In this document: positions 1 through 6,780 of the stretch, piece by piece
Numbering within the stretch: the stretch's first letter is position 1
Layout of the letters: each line of letters begins with the position of its first letter
Translations under genes and position numbers: made by a program
The notes under the pieces: generated by a model
What the model was told of the DNA's origin: nothing
What the model saw: the letters and a program-made list of their open reading frames with translations, nothing else
The model's database searches: none
DNA from: Deltaproteobacteria bacterium
GTDB lineage: Bacteria > Myxococcota_A > UBA9160 > UBA6930
Direction: 5' to 3'
Assembly (NCBI GenBank): GCA_019312665.1
Contig: JAFDCZ010000010.1
Span: 1-52,705, forward strand
DNA length: 52,705 nucleotides

Positions 1-1824
1 GGCCGACATGCGGAAATCGATCGCGGCGATCATCTCGAGCTTGGGCCAGAGCACTTTCTCGACGATTTGAGGGGCGGGCCAGCGTCGGAGCGGATTGACG
101 CCCGAGGTCACGAGCACGCGTGGCGGATGCTCCCGGGCCGGCCGGGCCTCGATCCAGCCGCGCTCGAAAGCTTCACGCATGTACTCTCGCGCCGGGCGGG
201 GCAGGGCGGGGTCGACGGCATCGTTGTCCTGGATGGCATCGAGGCCCCCGTGGACGTAGAGGAAGAGATGCGAGGGGGTCCAGCCAAGCTGGTGCGAGGC
301 GGCGGCAACGGCGTTCTCGATCGTCCTCGGCGGTGGCTCGTAGACGCGCATCAGCTGACGCTGGAGCCACGAGGGCTGCAACCCCATGAATGCGTCGCCA
401 CCGTCGAAGGGGAGCCAGGCGGCGAAGCGTACGCCGCTTCCGGCTCTCCCGTGCTGCCCGCGTAGCGCGGAGAGCAGGATCAGGGATCGATGAAGGAGGT
501 CGGCGTGGTAGCCCTTGTTGGAGCCCCATGAGGCGTAGATGAGTGTGCGTTGGCTCGTCGCGAGGGTGTCGGCGAGTTGCTTCTGGAGTGCCGGGCTCAC
601 CCCGGTCACCTCCGCCACGTAGTCGGGCGTGAAGCTTTCGAGCCGCTCGCGCAGCCGCTCCATCACCGGCCGGACCGTGATGGCCCCTTTCGTGGTCTCC
701 ACGTCGTAGCTTCCGGAGAGGGCCGGCTCGAGTTTTCCCAGGGCGAGGGAGTCGCTCCATCGCCCTGGCGTCCCCGGTGCTTCCACCACCTGGTGGGTGT
801 TCAGGTCGAACAAGTAGAAGACGTCTTCGCGACCGCCTTTCTCCATGTCCGATTGCCTCAGGAAAGTTCCGGTGTCGTCGCGGACCAGGAAGGGCAGGTC
901 GGTCTGCTCGCGGACGTAGGCCTCGTCCACGGCCCCGCGCTCGAGGATCTCCCGGGAGAGGCCTAACGCCAGGGCGGCGTCCGTGCCGAGCTTCGGATTC
1001 ACCCAGAGTGAGGAATGCACGGCGCTCGGCGAGTAGTCGGGCGTCACCGTGATCACCTTGGTGCCCCGGTAGCGGGCTTCGGTGCCGAAGTGGGCGTCGG
1101 GGATCCGGGTGGCCGTCGGGTTGCAATGCCAGAAGATCAATGTGTCGGCGCGCATCCAATCGTCCGCGCTCCCGTCGACGAAGGAGGTGCCCCAGGTCTG
1201 GACGGCGCCGATGGCCAGATCGCCTGTCCCGCCGAAACCGTCGAGCAGGGTCGCACCCAGCAAGCTGAACAGGCGCATCTCGCCCGTGCTGCCGGGGCCG
1301 CTGTCCACGTTCGAGGTTCCGTTGTCGTAGACGACCGTCTCGGGATGCCCGTCTTCATGGGAGTCGAGGATCGCGTCGGCCAGCCGCGTCAGGGCCTTGT
1401 CCCAGGAGATTCGCCGCCATCGCCCCGAGCCGCGCGGGCCCACGCGCTCGAGTGGGTGGGTGATGCGGTCGGGACCGATCATCAGATCGCTGTAGCAGGC
1501 GCCTTTCTGGCAGCCGCGAGGTGCGAAGTCCGGGAGATCGGTTCCTTCGCGCTCGTAGACGTCCGCCTGTTCCTCTCGCCAGACCACTCCGTCCTTGACG
1601 TAGAGATCGAACGCGCAAGCGCTGAAGCAGTTCGCGCGCAGGTGGGTTCCGCGGACGACGCGGTCCCAGCGCCAGGCTTCGCGGTAGAGGTCGGCGACTT
1701 GGTGGTAGCCGCTGGTAGACGCTGGAGCTTGGGCACCGGCCGCGCGCGGAACCAGGCCGCGCAACGTAAGCGTGAGGCTGCCGACGGTGGCGGCAGCCAG
1801 CAGTTCACGACGGGTAAGTTCCAT
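1..1824 (-). CDS. alpha1: type II DMSO-reductase-family molybdenum catalytic subunit, Tat-exported (C-terminus cut by window edge)
   Basis: Seen: 608 codons run from ATG at 1824 off the left edge. The N-terminus has a twin-arginine motif (LTRRELL) and a hydrophobic stretch, so export of the folded, cofactor-loaded enzyme through Tat is expected. The FS0 [4Fe-4S] ligands are visible as His61-x4-Cys66-x3-Cys70 and Cys105 (PRGCQKG). Asp202 in GDLAIG aligns with the Asp that ligates molybdenum in NarG and EbdA. The bis-MGD-binding region (TRIPDAHF, TPDYSPSAVHS) follows. Family knowledge: such subunits oxidise or reduce small organic or oxyanion substrates and pass electrons to an Fe-S beta subunit. 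Context: it lies 81 bp behind alpha2 on the same strand with no promoter or operator seen in the gap, so it is probably cotranscribed. Its own beta or gamma, if any, would lie left of the window. The substrate cannot be read from the sequence. Confidence 0.9.
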   Translation of the reverse strand, partial: MELTRRELLAAATVGSLTLTLRGLVPRAAGAQAPASTSGYHQVADLYREAWRWDRVVRGTHLRANCFSACAFDLYVKDGVVWREEQADVYEREGTDLPDFAPRGCQKGACYSDLMIGPDRITHPLERVGPRGSGRWRRISWDKALTRLADAILDSHEDGHPETVVYDNGTSNVDSGPGSTGEMRLFSLLGATLLDGFGGTGDLAIGAVQTWGTSFVDGSADDWMRADTLIFWHCNPTATRIPDAHFGTEARYRGTKVITVTPDYSPSAVHSSLWVNPKLGTDAALALGLSREILERGAVDEAYVREQTDLPFLVRDDTGTFLRQSDMEKGGREDVFYLFDLNTHQVVEAPGTPGRWSDSLALGKLEPALSGSYDVETTKGAITVRPVMERLRERLESFTPDYVAEVTGVSPALQKQLADTLATSQRTLIYASWGSNKGYHADLLHRSLILLSALRGQHGRAGSGVRFAAWLPFDGGDAFMGLQPSWLQRQLMRVYEPPPRTIENAVAAASHQLGWTPSHLFLYVHGGLDAIQDNDAVDPALPRPAREYMREAFERGWIEARPAREHPPRVLVTSGVNPLRRWPAPQIVEKVLWPKLEMIAAIDFRMSA

Positions 1825-1905
1825 CACGGGCAGGGCCCGCGCTTAGCAGAGCCCCGCGGTCTGAGACAAGGACTCCGTCTGACCATGGCGCGAACTCCCC
1901 GCTCT

Positions 1906-4749
1906 CTAGGAGGACGCGTCCAGGGGTGCAATGTCGACACGCGTGTCGCGGTCGACCTGATTCGGCTCGTAGTGCGCATAACCCCAGTGAAGATGCCCGT
2001 AGTCGCCGACCAGTTGGGTTGGCTTGAAGGGGCTCGGTGCGATCTCCTGGTGGGAGACGCCCGTGCGGAACTGGTAGGGCTCCCAGCCATGGAAGATGTG
2101 GACCTGGCTGGGGAGGATGCTTCCTGTCAGCTTGGCGCGCGCCACGAACTCGCCGAGATCGTTCCATATACGCACCAGATCGTGGTCTCCGATGGCGCGG
2201 CTTTGCGCCTCCTGCGGGTTGAGGAAGACGACCGGTTCGCCGCGTTGGAGGCGCAGCATCAGTTCCTGGTCGCGCCACATCGAATGGACGCTCCAGCGGG
2301 TGTGGCCGCCCGTGAGGGTGAAGGGGTGGTCGCCGCCCGAGGCCGGGGGCGGTTTGTGGGTGGGTAGTTCCTCCCCGGTCTCGAGGAACCAGGGATGGTC
2401 GATGTAGAACTGCTGGCGCCCGGTCAGGGTGGGGTAGGGCTTCTTCTCTTCGACGAAATCGCGCAGCGGAACCACGGGCTCATCCATGCTGTAGGCCGAG
2501 TAGACGCCTGCCGTTCCACCGGAGGCACCCAGGCTCGGGATGCGCATGGCGCCGCCTTCGCGCCTCAGGTCGTCGAGAGTGATGCCCTTGGAGGCGGCCG
2601 AGACGCTCAGGATGAATTCGGTGACGGCTTCCTGGTCATTCGGTCCGAAGCGGTCGCCATCGCTGAAGCGCTCGTCGAGTGTGGCAATGTCACAAGGTTG
2701 GCCGCGGAAACCTGAGATCTCAGTCACTCCGCGGCGTTTGGCTTCGGCGGCGACTGCCACCGAAAGCTTCGAGAAGATCTCCCATTCCGGTTTCGAATCG
2801 GCGAGAGGTGGTACGGCCCGGTCGCCAAGGGTCAAGTAGGGAACGAACAAGGCGATGTACTTCAGCCCGACCTTTTCGTACCAGCCGGCCGCCGGCAGCA
2901 GGATGTCGGCATGGCGCCCGGTCTCGCTGATGCGGAAGTTCACATCCACGATCAGCTTTGCCTTGGCGAAGAGCGTTTCGCGCACTCGGTGGCCCATGCG
3001 CGTGTGGCGCAGCACGTTGCCACAGAAGGAGACGATGACCTCGGGCGGTTCCTCACCCGGTGCCGGTGCGATCGGGAAGTGCTTCTTGCGAAGCGCCTCC
3101 TCCAGATAAGGGGCCGATCCCTTTGGCAGCGTGGGATCGCCGTGGGCAGGGGACGTTTCAAACTCGGCAAGGCCGCCGTGCACCGCGTGGAAAATGGTGC
3201 TTGGGATGTACATCGATTCGAACTCGTGACGAACGGCCTTGGGATCCAGGTAGGAACGGGCGGCCGTCCAGGCGAGGTTGGCGAGGCCGAGGCCATCCTG
3301 CATGGCCACCAGGCCGAAGCCGTCGAGGCCAATGAACGCGCCGGAGCGCCAGCCGCCCCCCGCCCGGCCGAGGTTTCCTGTCAGCGAAGCCAACAGGATC
3401 TGCGAGCGTTGGATCAGATCCGAATGGAGGTTCTTGCAGCTGCCCCACTGGGAGAGAATCAACGCGGATCCGGCGTTCGCGAATTTCCTTGCGAAGCGTC
3501 GGATCGCCCCCGGCGCAATGCCTGTGACAGACGCCGCATGTTCAGGAGTCCACTCCTGGAGGCGTTCCCGGAGAAGAGAGAAGACGCTCCGAAGCTCGAT
3601 CCGCTTGCCGTCGTCGAGCGTGATCTCCGTTCGCACGTCCAGGGCGGGCTTCACGTCGTCGGGCAGGCGAAGGGTCTTCTGGGGGCTTCCTTCGGTGCCG
3701 GGCGCCCAGTGCAACCCCTTCGTAGCCTCGTCCCACAAGGCGAAGCGGTCCTCGCCTCCCCCAGGTCGTATGTCGGACTCGCGAAGGAAGCGGCCCGTAT
3801 CGTTTCGAACCAGGAACGGGAGATCGGTCTGCTCCAGTACGTAGGAGGTACGGACGAGCCCTTCCTCCATGACGATGTGGCAGGCCGAAAGGGCAAGGGC
3901 CGCATCGGTTCCTGGCTGAATGGAGAGCCACAGATCCGAATGGATGGCGCTCTGGTTGTAGTCCGGCGCGATGACGGTGACGTGCGCACCGCGGTAGCGT
4001 GCCTCGTGGATGAAATGCGCATCCGGGATGCGCGTTGTCACTGGATTGAACGCCCAGAGCACGAGGTGGTCCGAGCGGAACCAGTCGTCCGAGGATCCGT
4101 CGGTGTGTGGCGTGCCGAGGGTGATCGTTCCTCCGACGGCGAGGTCTCCGATCTGGGCCATCGAGTCGGTGATGGGGGCGCCGATCTGGCGGAAGAAACG
4201 CAGGGCCGCCACGGTGTTCGCGCCGAAATCCACATTGGGGCCGAGTTCGAGCACGACCCCCTCTCCGCCGCGTCGCGAGAGGGAATCCACCAGGTTTTCG
4301 GAGATCTCCCCGAGTGCATCGTCCCAGCTGATCCTACGGAAGCGTCCGGAGCCGCGCGGCCCCACCCGCTTCAGCGGGTGGCGGAGCCGCGAGTCGCCGA
4401 TCAACAGGTCGCTGCAGCTCGCGCCCTTCTGACATCCGCGCGGGTTGAAATCGGGAACCGTATCGTTCGACGCCGTGTAGGGAGCCGACTGTTCCTCCCG
4501 CCAGACCATGCCGTCGCGAACGTAGAGGTTCCAGGCGCAAGACGAGACGCAGTTCACATTGGTATGCGTGCCGCGTACCACGCGTTCCCAGGTCCAGCGC
4601 TCGCGGTACACGTCGCGCCAGTCGCGGTACTCGGGCGCGACCGGCTGCGCATCGGAAGGCGCTTCCGCCCAGGTGAGCCGGCCCAGGCCAAGTGCCAGGC
4701 CCGTGGCCGCGCCGGCCTCCAGGAATTCCCGTCGGGACAGGGTCAGCAT
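1906..4749 (-). CDS. alpha2: type II DMSO-reductase-family molybdenum catalytic subunit, Tat-exported
   Basis: 947 residues from ATG at 4749; this start puts the Tat motif (LSRREFLEAG) and its hydrophobic core at the N-terminus, whereas an upstream in-frame ATG at 4824 would bury it. FS0 ligands His62, Cys67, Cys71 and Cys106 are present, and Asp202 (IGDLAVG) is the likely Mo ligand. The C-terminal molybdopterin-binding domain carries GGHTRWSVHS and HGWEPYQF signatures. The length is normal for the EbdA/DdhA/ClrA group (about 900-980 residues). No beta, gamma or chaperone gene is directly linked, so it probably borrows those encoded at 6103-14214. A palindromic FNR-type site sits about 100 bp upstream with a TAGCTT -10 element at the class II spacing. 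Predicted site is the periplasm; the substrate is unknown (hydrocarbon, steroid, sulfide or oxyanion are all family options). Confidence 0.93.
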   Translation of the reverse strand: MLTLSRREFLEAGAATGLALGLGRLTWAEAPSDAQPVAPEYRDWRDVYRERWTWERVVRGTHTNVNCVSSCAWNLYVRDGMVWREEQSAPYTASNDTVPDFNPRGCQKGASCSDLLIGDSRLRHPLKRVGPRGSGRFRRISWDDALGEISENLVDSLSRRGGEGVVLELGPNVDFGANTVAALRFFRQIGAPITDSMAQIGDLAVGGTITLGTPHTDGSSDDWFRSDHLVLWAFNPVTTRIPDAHFIHEARYRGAHVTVIAPDYNQSAIHSDLWLSIQPGTDAALALSACHIVMEEGLVRTSYVLEQTDLPFLVRNDTGRFLRESDIRPGGGEDRFALWDEATKGLHWAPGTEGSPQKTLRLPDDVKPALDVRTEITLDDGKRIELRSVFSLLRERLQEWTPEHAASVTGIAPGAIRRFARKFANAGSALILSQWGSCKNLHSDLIQRSQILLASLTGNLGRAGGGWRSGAFIGLDGFGLVAMQDGLGLANLAWTAARSYLDPKAVRHEFESMYIPSTIFHAVHGGLAEFETSPAHGDPTLPKGSAPYLEEALRKKHFPIAPAPGEEPPEVIVSFCGNVLRHTRMGHRVRETLFAKAKLIVDVNFRISETGRHADILLPAAGWYEKVGLKYIALFVPYLTLGDRAVPPLADSKPEWEIFSKLSVAVAAEAKRRGVTEISGFRGQPCDIATLDERFSDGDRFGPNDQEAVTEFILSVSAASKGITLDDLRREGGAMRIPSLGASGGTAGVYSAYSMDEPVVPLRDFVEEKKPYPTLTGRQQFYIDHPWFLETGEELPTHKPPPASGGDHPFTLTGGHTRWSVHSMWRDQELMLRLQRGEPVVFLNPQEAQSRAIGDHDLVRIWNDLGEFVARAKLTGSILPSQVHIFHGWEPYQFRTGVSHQEIAPSPFKPTQLVGDYGHLHWGYAHYEPNQVDRDTRVDIAPLDASS

Positions 4750-4822
4750 GCACGCCCCCGGCGGCGATCGGCACCAACGGCACGTGAGCGTAGCCGCCGG
4801 TCGTCTGCCGCCGCTCCGGGTC

Positions 4823-4865
4823 AAGCTAGGCTGGGGACGTTCCGCCAGGTATGACGGTTGTCATA
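4823..4865 (-). promoter_or_regulatory. FNR-type operator plus -10 element, promoter of alpha2-alpha1
   Basis: Perfect inverted repeat TATGAC-GGTT-GTCATA at 4850-4865 (core ATGAC-N4-GTCAT at 4851-4864). Reading toward alpha2, the hexamer TAGCTT (4828-4823) begins 29.5 bp from the dyad centre. That is the spacing of a class II Crp/Fnr-activated promoter (operator at -41.5, start near 4816). The same core recurs at 14960 and 15605. Assignment of the neighbouring Crp/Fnr protein as the binder is inference. Confidence 0.7.
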
Positions 4866-4898
4866 ACCGAGAGAGAACGCTCCGGATCGCAGGCTGTT

Positions 4899-5618
4899 TC
4901 AGGCCGAGCTGTTGCTTGCGATGTCTTTCAGGGTGTCCACGTCGATGATGGTCACGCGCCCCACCTCGCCAGCAATCACGCCCTCCCGCTCGAAGCGGCG
5001 GACCACACGGATGGCTGTCTCCACCGTCGTGCCCGCCGCTTCGGCGAGGGCGCGCCGGGTGACTTCGGCTTTCCCCCCCTGAGAGGCCCGTAGCAACGCC
5101 TGAGCCAGCCGCGCCCGGGCCGGATCGTGGGCGACCGAGCGAAGCCGCTCGTGGGCGTCATGCAGGCGTCGGGATGCGACCACGAGGATCTCGATGGCTG
5201 CCGTGGGTACCTCCGCCACCAGCTTCAGCATCACACGCCGTGGGATGATCCAGGCGATCCCGTCGTTCACCACCTCCGCGCTGGCCGTGTAGCAATCCTG
5301 ATCCAGGGCCGAGACGGCGCCAAACATCTCGCCGGGGCGCAGGATCTCGAGCGTCATCAAACGTCCGTTGGGGGACGCCTTGTAGAGGCGGACCTCACCT
5401 TGCTTCACCACCCAGAGGTAGTCGGCGGGGTTCCCCTCGAGAAAGAGGATGCGCCCGCGCCGGAGCGTCTTCTCGAGAACCATATGGCTCACGCTGCTTC
5501 GGCGCTCAGGCCCGAGGGCGCGGAAGAACTCCGCATTCTCGAGTTCGCTATTGCGGTTTGCGTCCACTCGGCCGCTTTCCAGATGACCCATTTCTACGTG
5601 GGGTATGCTCCGGATCAT
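4899..5618 (-). CDS. Crp/Fnr-family transcriptional regulator
   Basis: 239 residues. Seen: an N-terminal cyclic-nucleotide-type beta-roll (about 30-145, with GEVRLYK and PGEMFGAVSALD), a dimerisation helix, and a winged helix-turn-helix (about 185-235). The recognition helix reads TTVETAIRVVRRFEREG; Glu200 and Arg204 occupy the FNR Glu209/Arg213 positions that read the TGA of an FNR box, while the FNR Ser212 position is Ile. There is no N-terminal cysteine cluster, so it is not an oxygen-sensing Fe-S FNR; DNR/NnrR- or CRP-like sensing is more likely, ligand unknown. It is the obvious candidate for the ATGAC-N4-GTCAT sites around it. A start at Met10 (5591) is an alternative; it would leave a degenerate copy of the site (5605-5618) upstream of the gene rather than over its start codon. 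Confidence 0.92.
   Translation of the reverse strand: MIRSIPHVEMGHLESGRVDANRNSELENAEFFRALGPERRSSVSHMVLEKTLRRGRILFLEGNPADYLWVVKQGEVRLYKASPNGRLMTLEILRPGEMFGAVSALDQDCYTASAEVVNDGIAWIIPRRVMLKLVAEVPTAAIEILVVASRRLHDAHERLRSVAHDPARARLAQALLRASQGGKAEVTRRALAEAAGTTVETAIRVVRRFEREGVIAGEVGRVTIIDVDTLKDIASNSSA
5605..5618. promoter_or_regulatory. Degenerate FNR-type half-palindrome between the regulator and hemerythrin
   Basis: ATGCT-CCGG-ATCAT has the same 14-bp spacing as the strong sites, with one good half (ATCAT) and one degraded half. It overlaps the regulator's first possible start codon and lies about 80 bp upstream of the hemerythrin start. It could mediate autoregulation or control of the hemerythrin gene; no convincing -10 element was found at class II distance on either strand. 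Confidence 0.35.
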
Positions 5619-5695
5619 ATCGGATCCGGGGCCATTGGGTGAACATTGGAGGCGCGACGCATTTGGGGAACGAAGAGCAGCAGGGAGGCCCCTCC

Positions 5696-6088
5696 ATGCA
5701 CGACTCCATCGTGGCGGCCCATCGTTCGCTCGACGGCCTGTTCGAGATCACTCGACGATCCCTCGAAGAGGGACTTGGCGCGCCTGCGATCGATGCGTTT
5801 TGTCGATTGCGCGAGGCCCTCGAAGCCCACTTCGAGCAGGAGGATCGTCTCTACTATCCCCCCATTGCGGCATTGCGCCCCGAGGCCCGCAGATCCGTCC
5901 AGGAATTTGCCGCGTCTCATGAGGTCTTTCGTGAGAGGTTCGGCGAGATCGGGGGGCTGCTCGAGAGGAGTTGCTTCGATGAAGCGGGTCGGGCCTTCGC
6001 TGAGTTCACCGAGATCTTCGTGCTCCACGAGGCTGCCGAGGAGAAGCTCCTCGCAGAGCTGGACCGGGACGTTTCGGCGGCACGCTAG
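5696..6088 (+). CDS. Hemerythrin HHE-domain protein
   Basis: 130 residues from ATG 5696, preceded by GGGAGG; a longer in-frame start at 5558 would run back into the regulator region and adds residues with no family resemblance. The four-helix hemerythrin pattern is visible: His9, His45-x3-Glu49 (HFEQED), His75 and His111-x3-Glu115 (LHEAAEE), a plausible non-heme diiron site. Family members bind or sense O2 or NO or act in iron-centre repair. It is divergent from the Crp/Fnr regulator and convergent with the chaperone, in the middle of the molybdoenzyme cluster, so a redox-sensing or oxygen-protection role for these Mo/Fe-S enzymes is reasonable but inferred. Confidence 0.88.
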   Translation: MHDSIVAAHRSLDGLFEITRRSLEEGLGAPAIDAFCRLREALEAHFEQEDRLYYPPIAALRPEARRSVQEFAASHEVFRERFGEIGGLLERSCFDEAGRAFAEFTEIFVLHEAAEEKLLAELDRDVSAAR

Positions 6089-6102
6089 CTCCTGCGTCGG
6101 GG

Positions 6103-6780
6103 CTACGAATGTTGCGGGGCGCCTAGCTGCTCGAACAGCCGTCCTCCGTCGCGCATCAGGAAGCGTTCGAGCTGTCGAACGACCTCGCGGAAGAAGGGCG
6201 GGGGATCCCGCTGCTCGAGGCGCTTGCGCAAGGCTGGCACCCAACGGCCTGGATGGCGAGAGACGAAATCTCGTTGGGCTCTCTGGAATGCGCTTGCATC
6301 GGTGCCCTGCGTAAGAGCGCTGGCTTCCTCGAAGGCGAGGAAGTGCATGAACTCGAGTTCGGTCGTCAGATGGTCGGGGAGTTCCTGTTCGGCTTCGGAG
6401 AGCTTGAGGCCGAAGTGATTGTAGAAGCGGACCGCTTCCTCCATGTTCTTCATGCGCGCCCCGCCGTAGAGCCCGCCGTACAGGGGGCAGGGCGGGCCGC
6501 TGGCCCCGACGTCGAACAGACGTGTGTACTCGACCGCCAGATCGTCGTCGTCCGTGCCGGCGTTCTCGAGGGCGAGCCAGTCGACGTCCTCGGCCAAGCC
6601 AGGATCGACATCCTCCAGCGCCTGGCGCAGGGCAGCCGATACCACCCCATCCCGGATCGCGGGCAAGAACTGGTTGTCCGGGTAGTCGAACGCCCGGGCG
6701 AAGACCGCATACGCGCGGCTCCGTGCTGCTGCGCTGCGCGCTTCCGACCCTTCTTCCGTGCGGATCACCGATTCGTCCAT
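6103..6780 (-). CDS. TorD/NarJ-type molybdoenzyme maturation chaperone
   Basis: 225 residues, all-helical in appearance. The family signature is clear: YTRLFDVG, then PCPLYGGLYGG (about 85-110), MEEAVRFYNHFGL, and the ELEFMHFLAFEE helix. Family knowledge: TorD, DmsD, NarJ and the EbdD/DdhD/ClrD/SerD proteins bind the alpha subunit (often its Tat leader) in the cytoplasm, hold it until molybdopterin is inserted and proof-read export. Its ATG overlaps the alpha3b stop by one base (TGATG), so translation is coupled. It is the only such chaperone in the window and may serve all four Tat-bearing alphas. Confidence 0.92.
   Translation of the reverse strand: MDESVIRTEEGSEARSAAARSRAYAVFARAFDYPDNQFLPAIRDGVVSAALRQALEDVDPGLAEDVDWLALENAGTDDDDLAVEYTRLFDVGASGPPCPLYGGLYGGARMKNMEEAVRFYNHFGLKLSEAEQELPDHLTTELEFMHFLAFEEASALTQGTDASAFQRAQRDFVSRHPGRWVPALRKRLEQRDPPPFFREVVRQLERFLMRDGGRLFEQLGAPQHS

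Noticed and set aside
2911..4854. Long plus-strand open frame opposite alpha2
   Set aside because: Antisense shadow of the gene with Tat leader and complete ligand set on the other strand.
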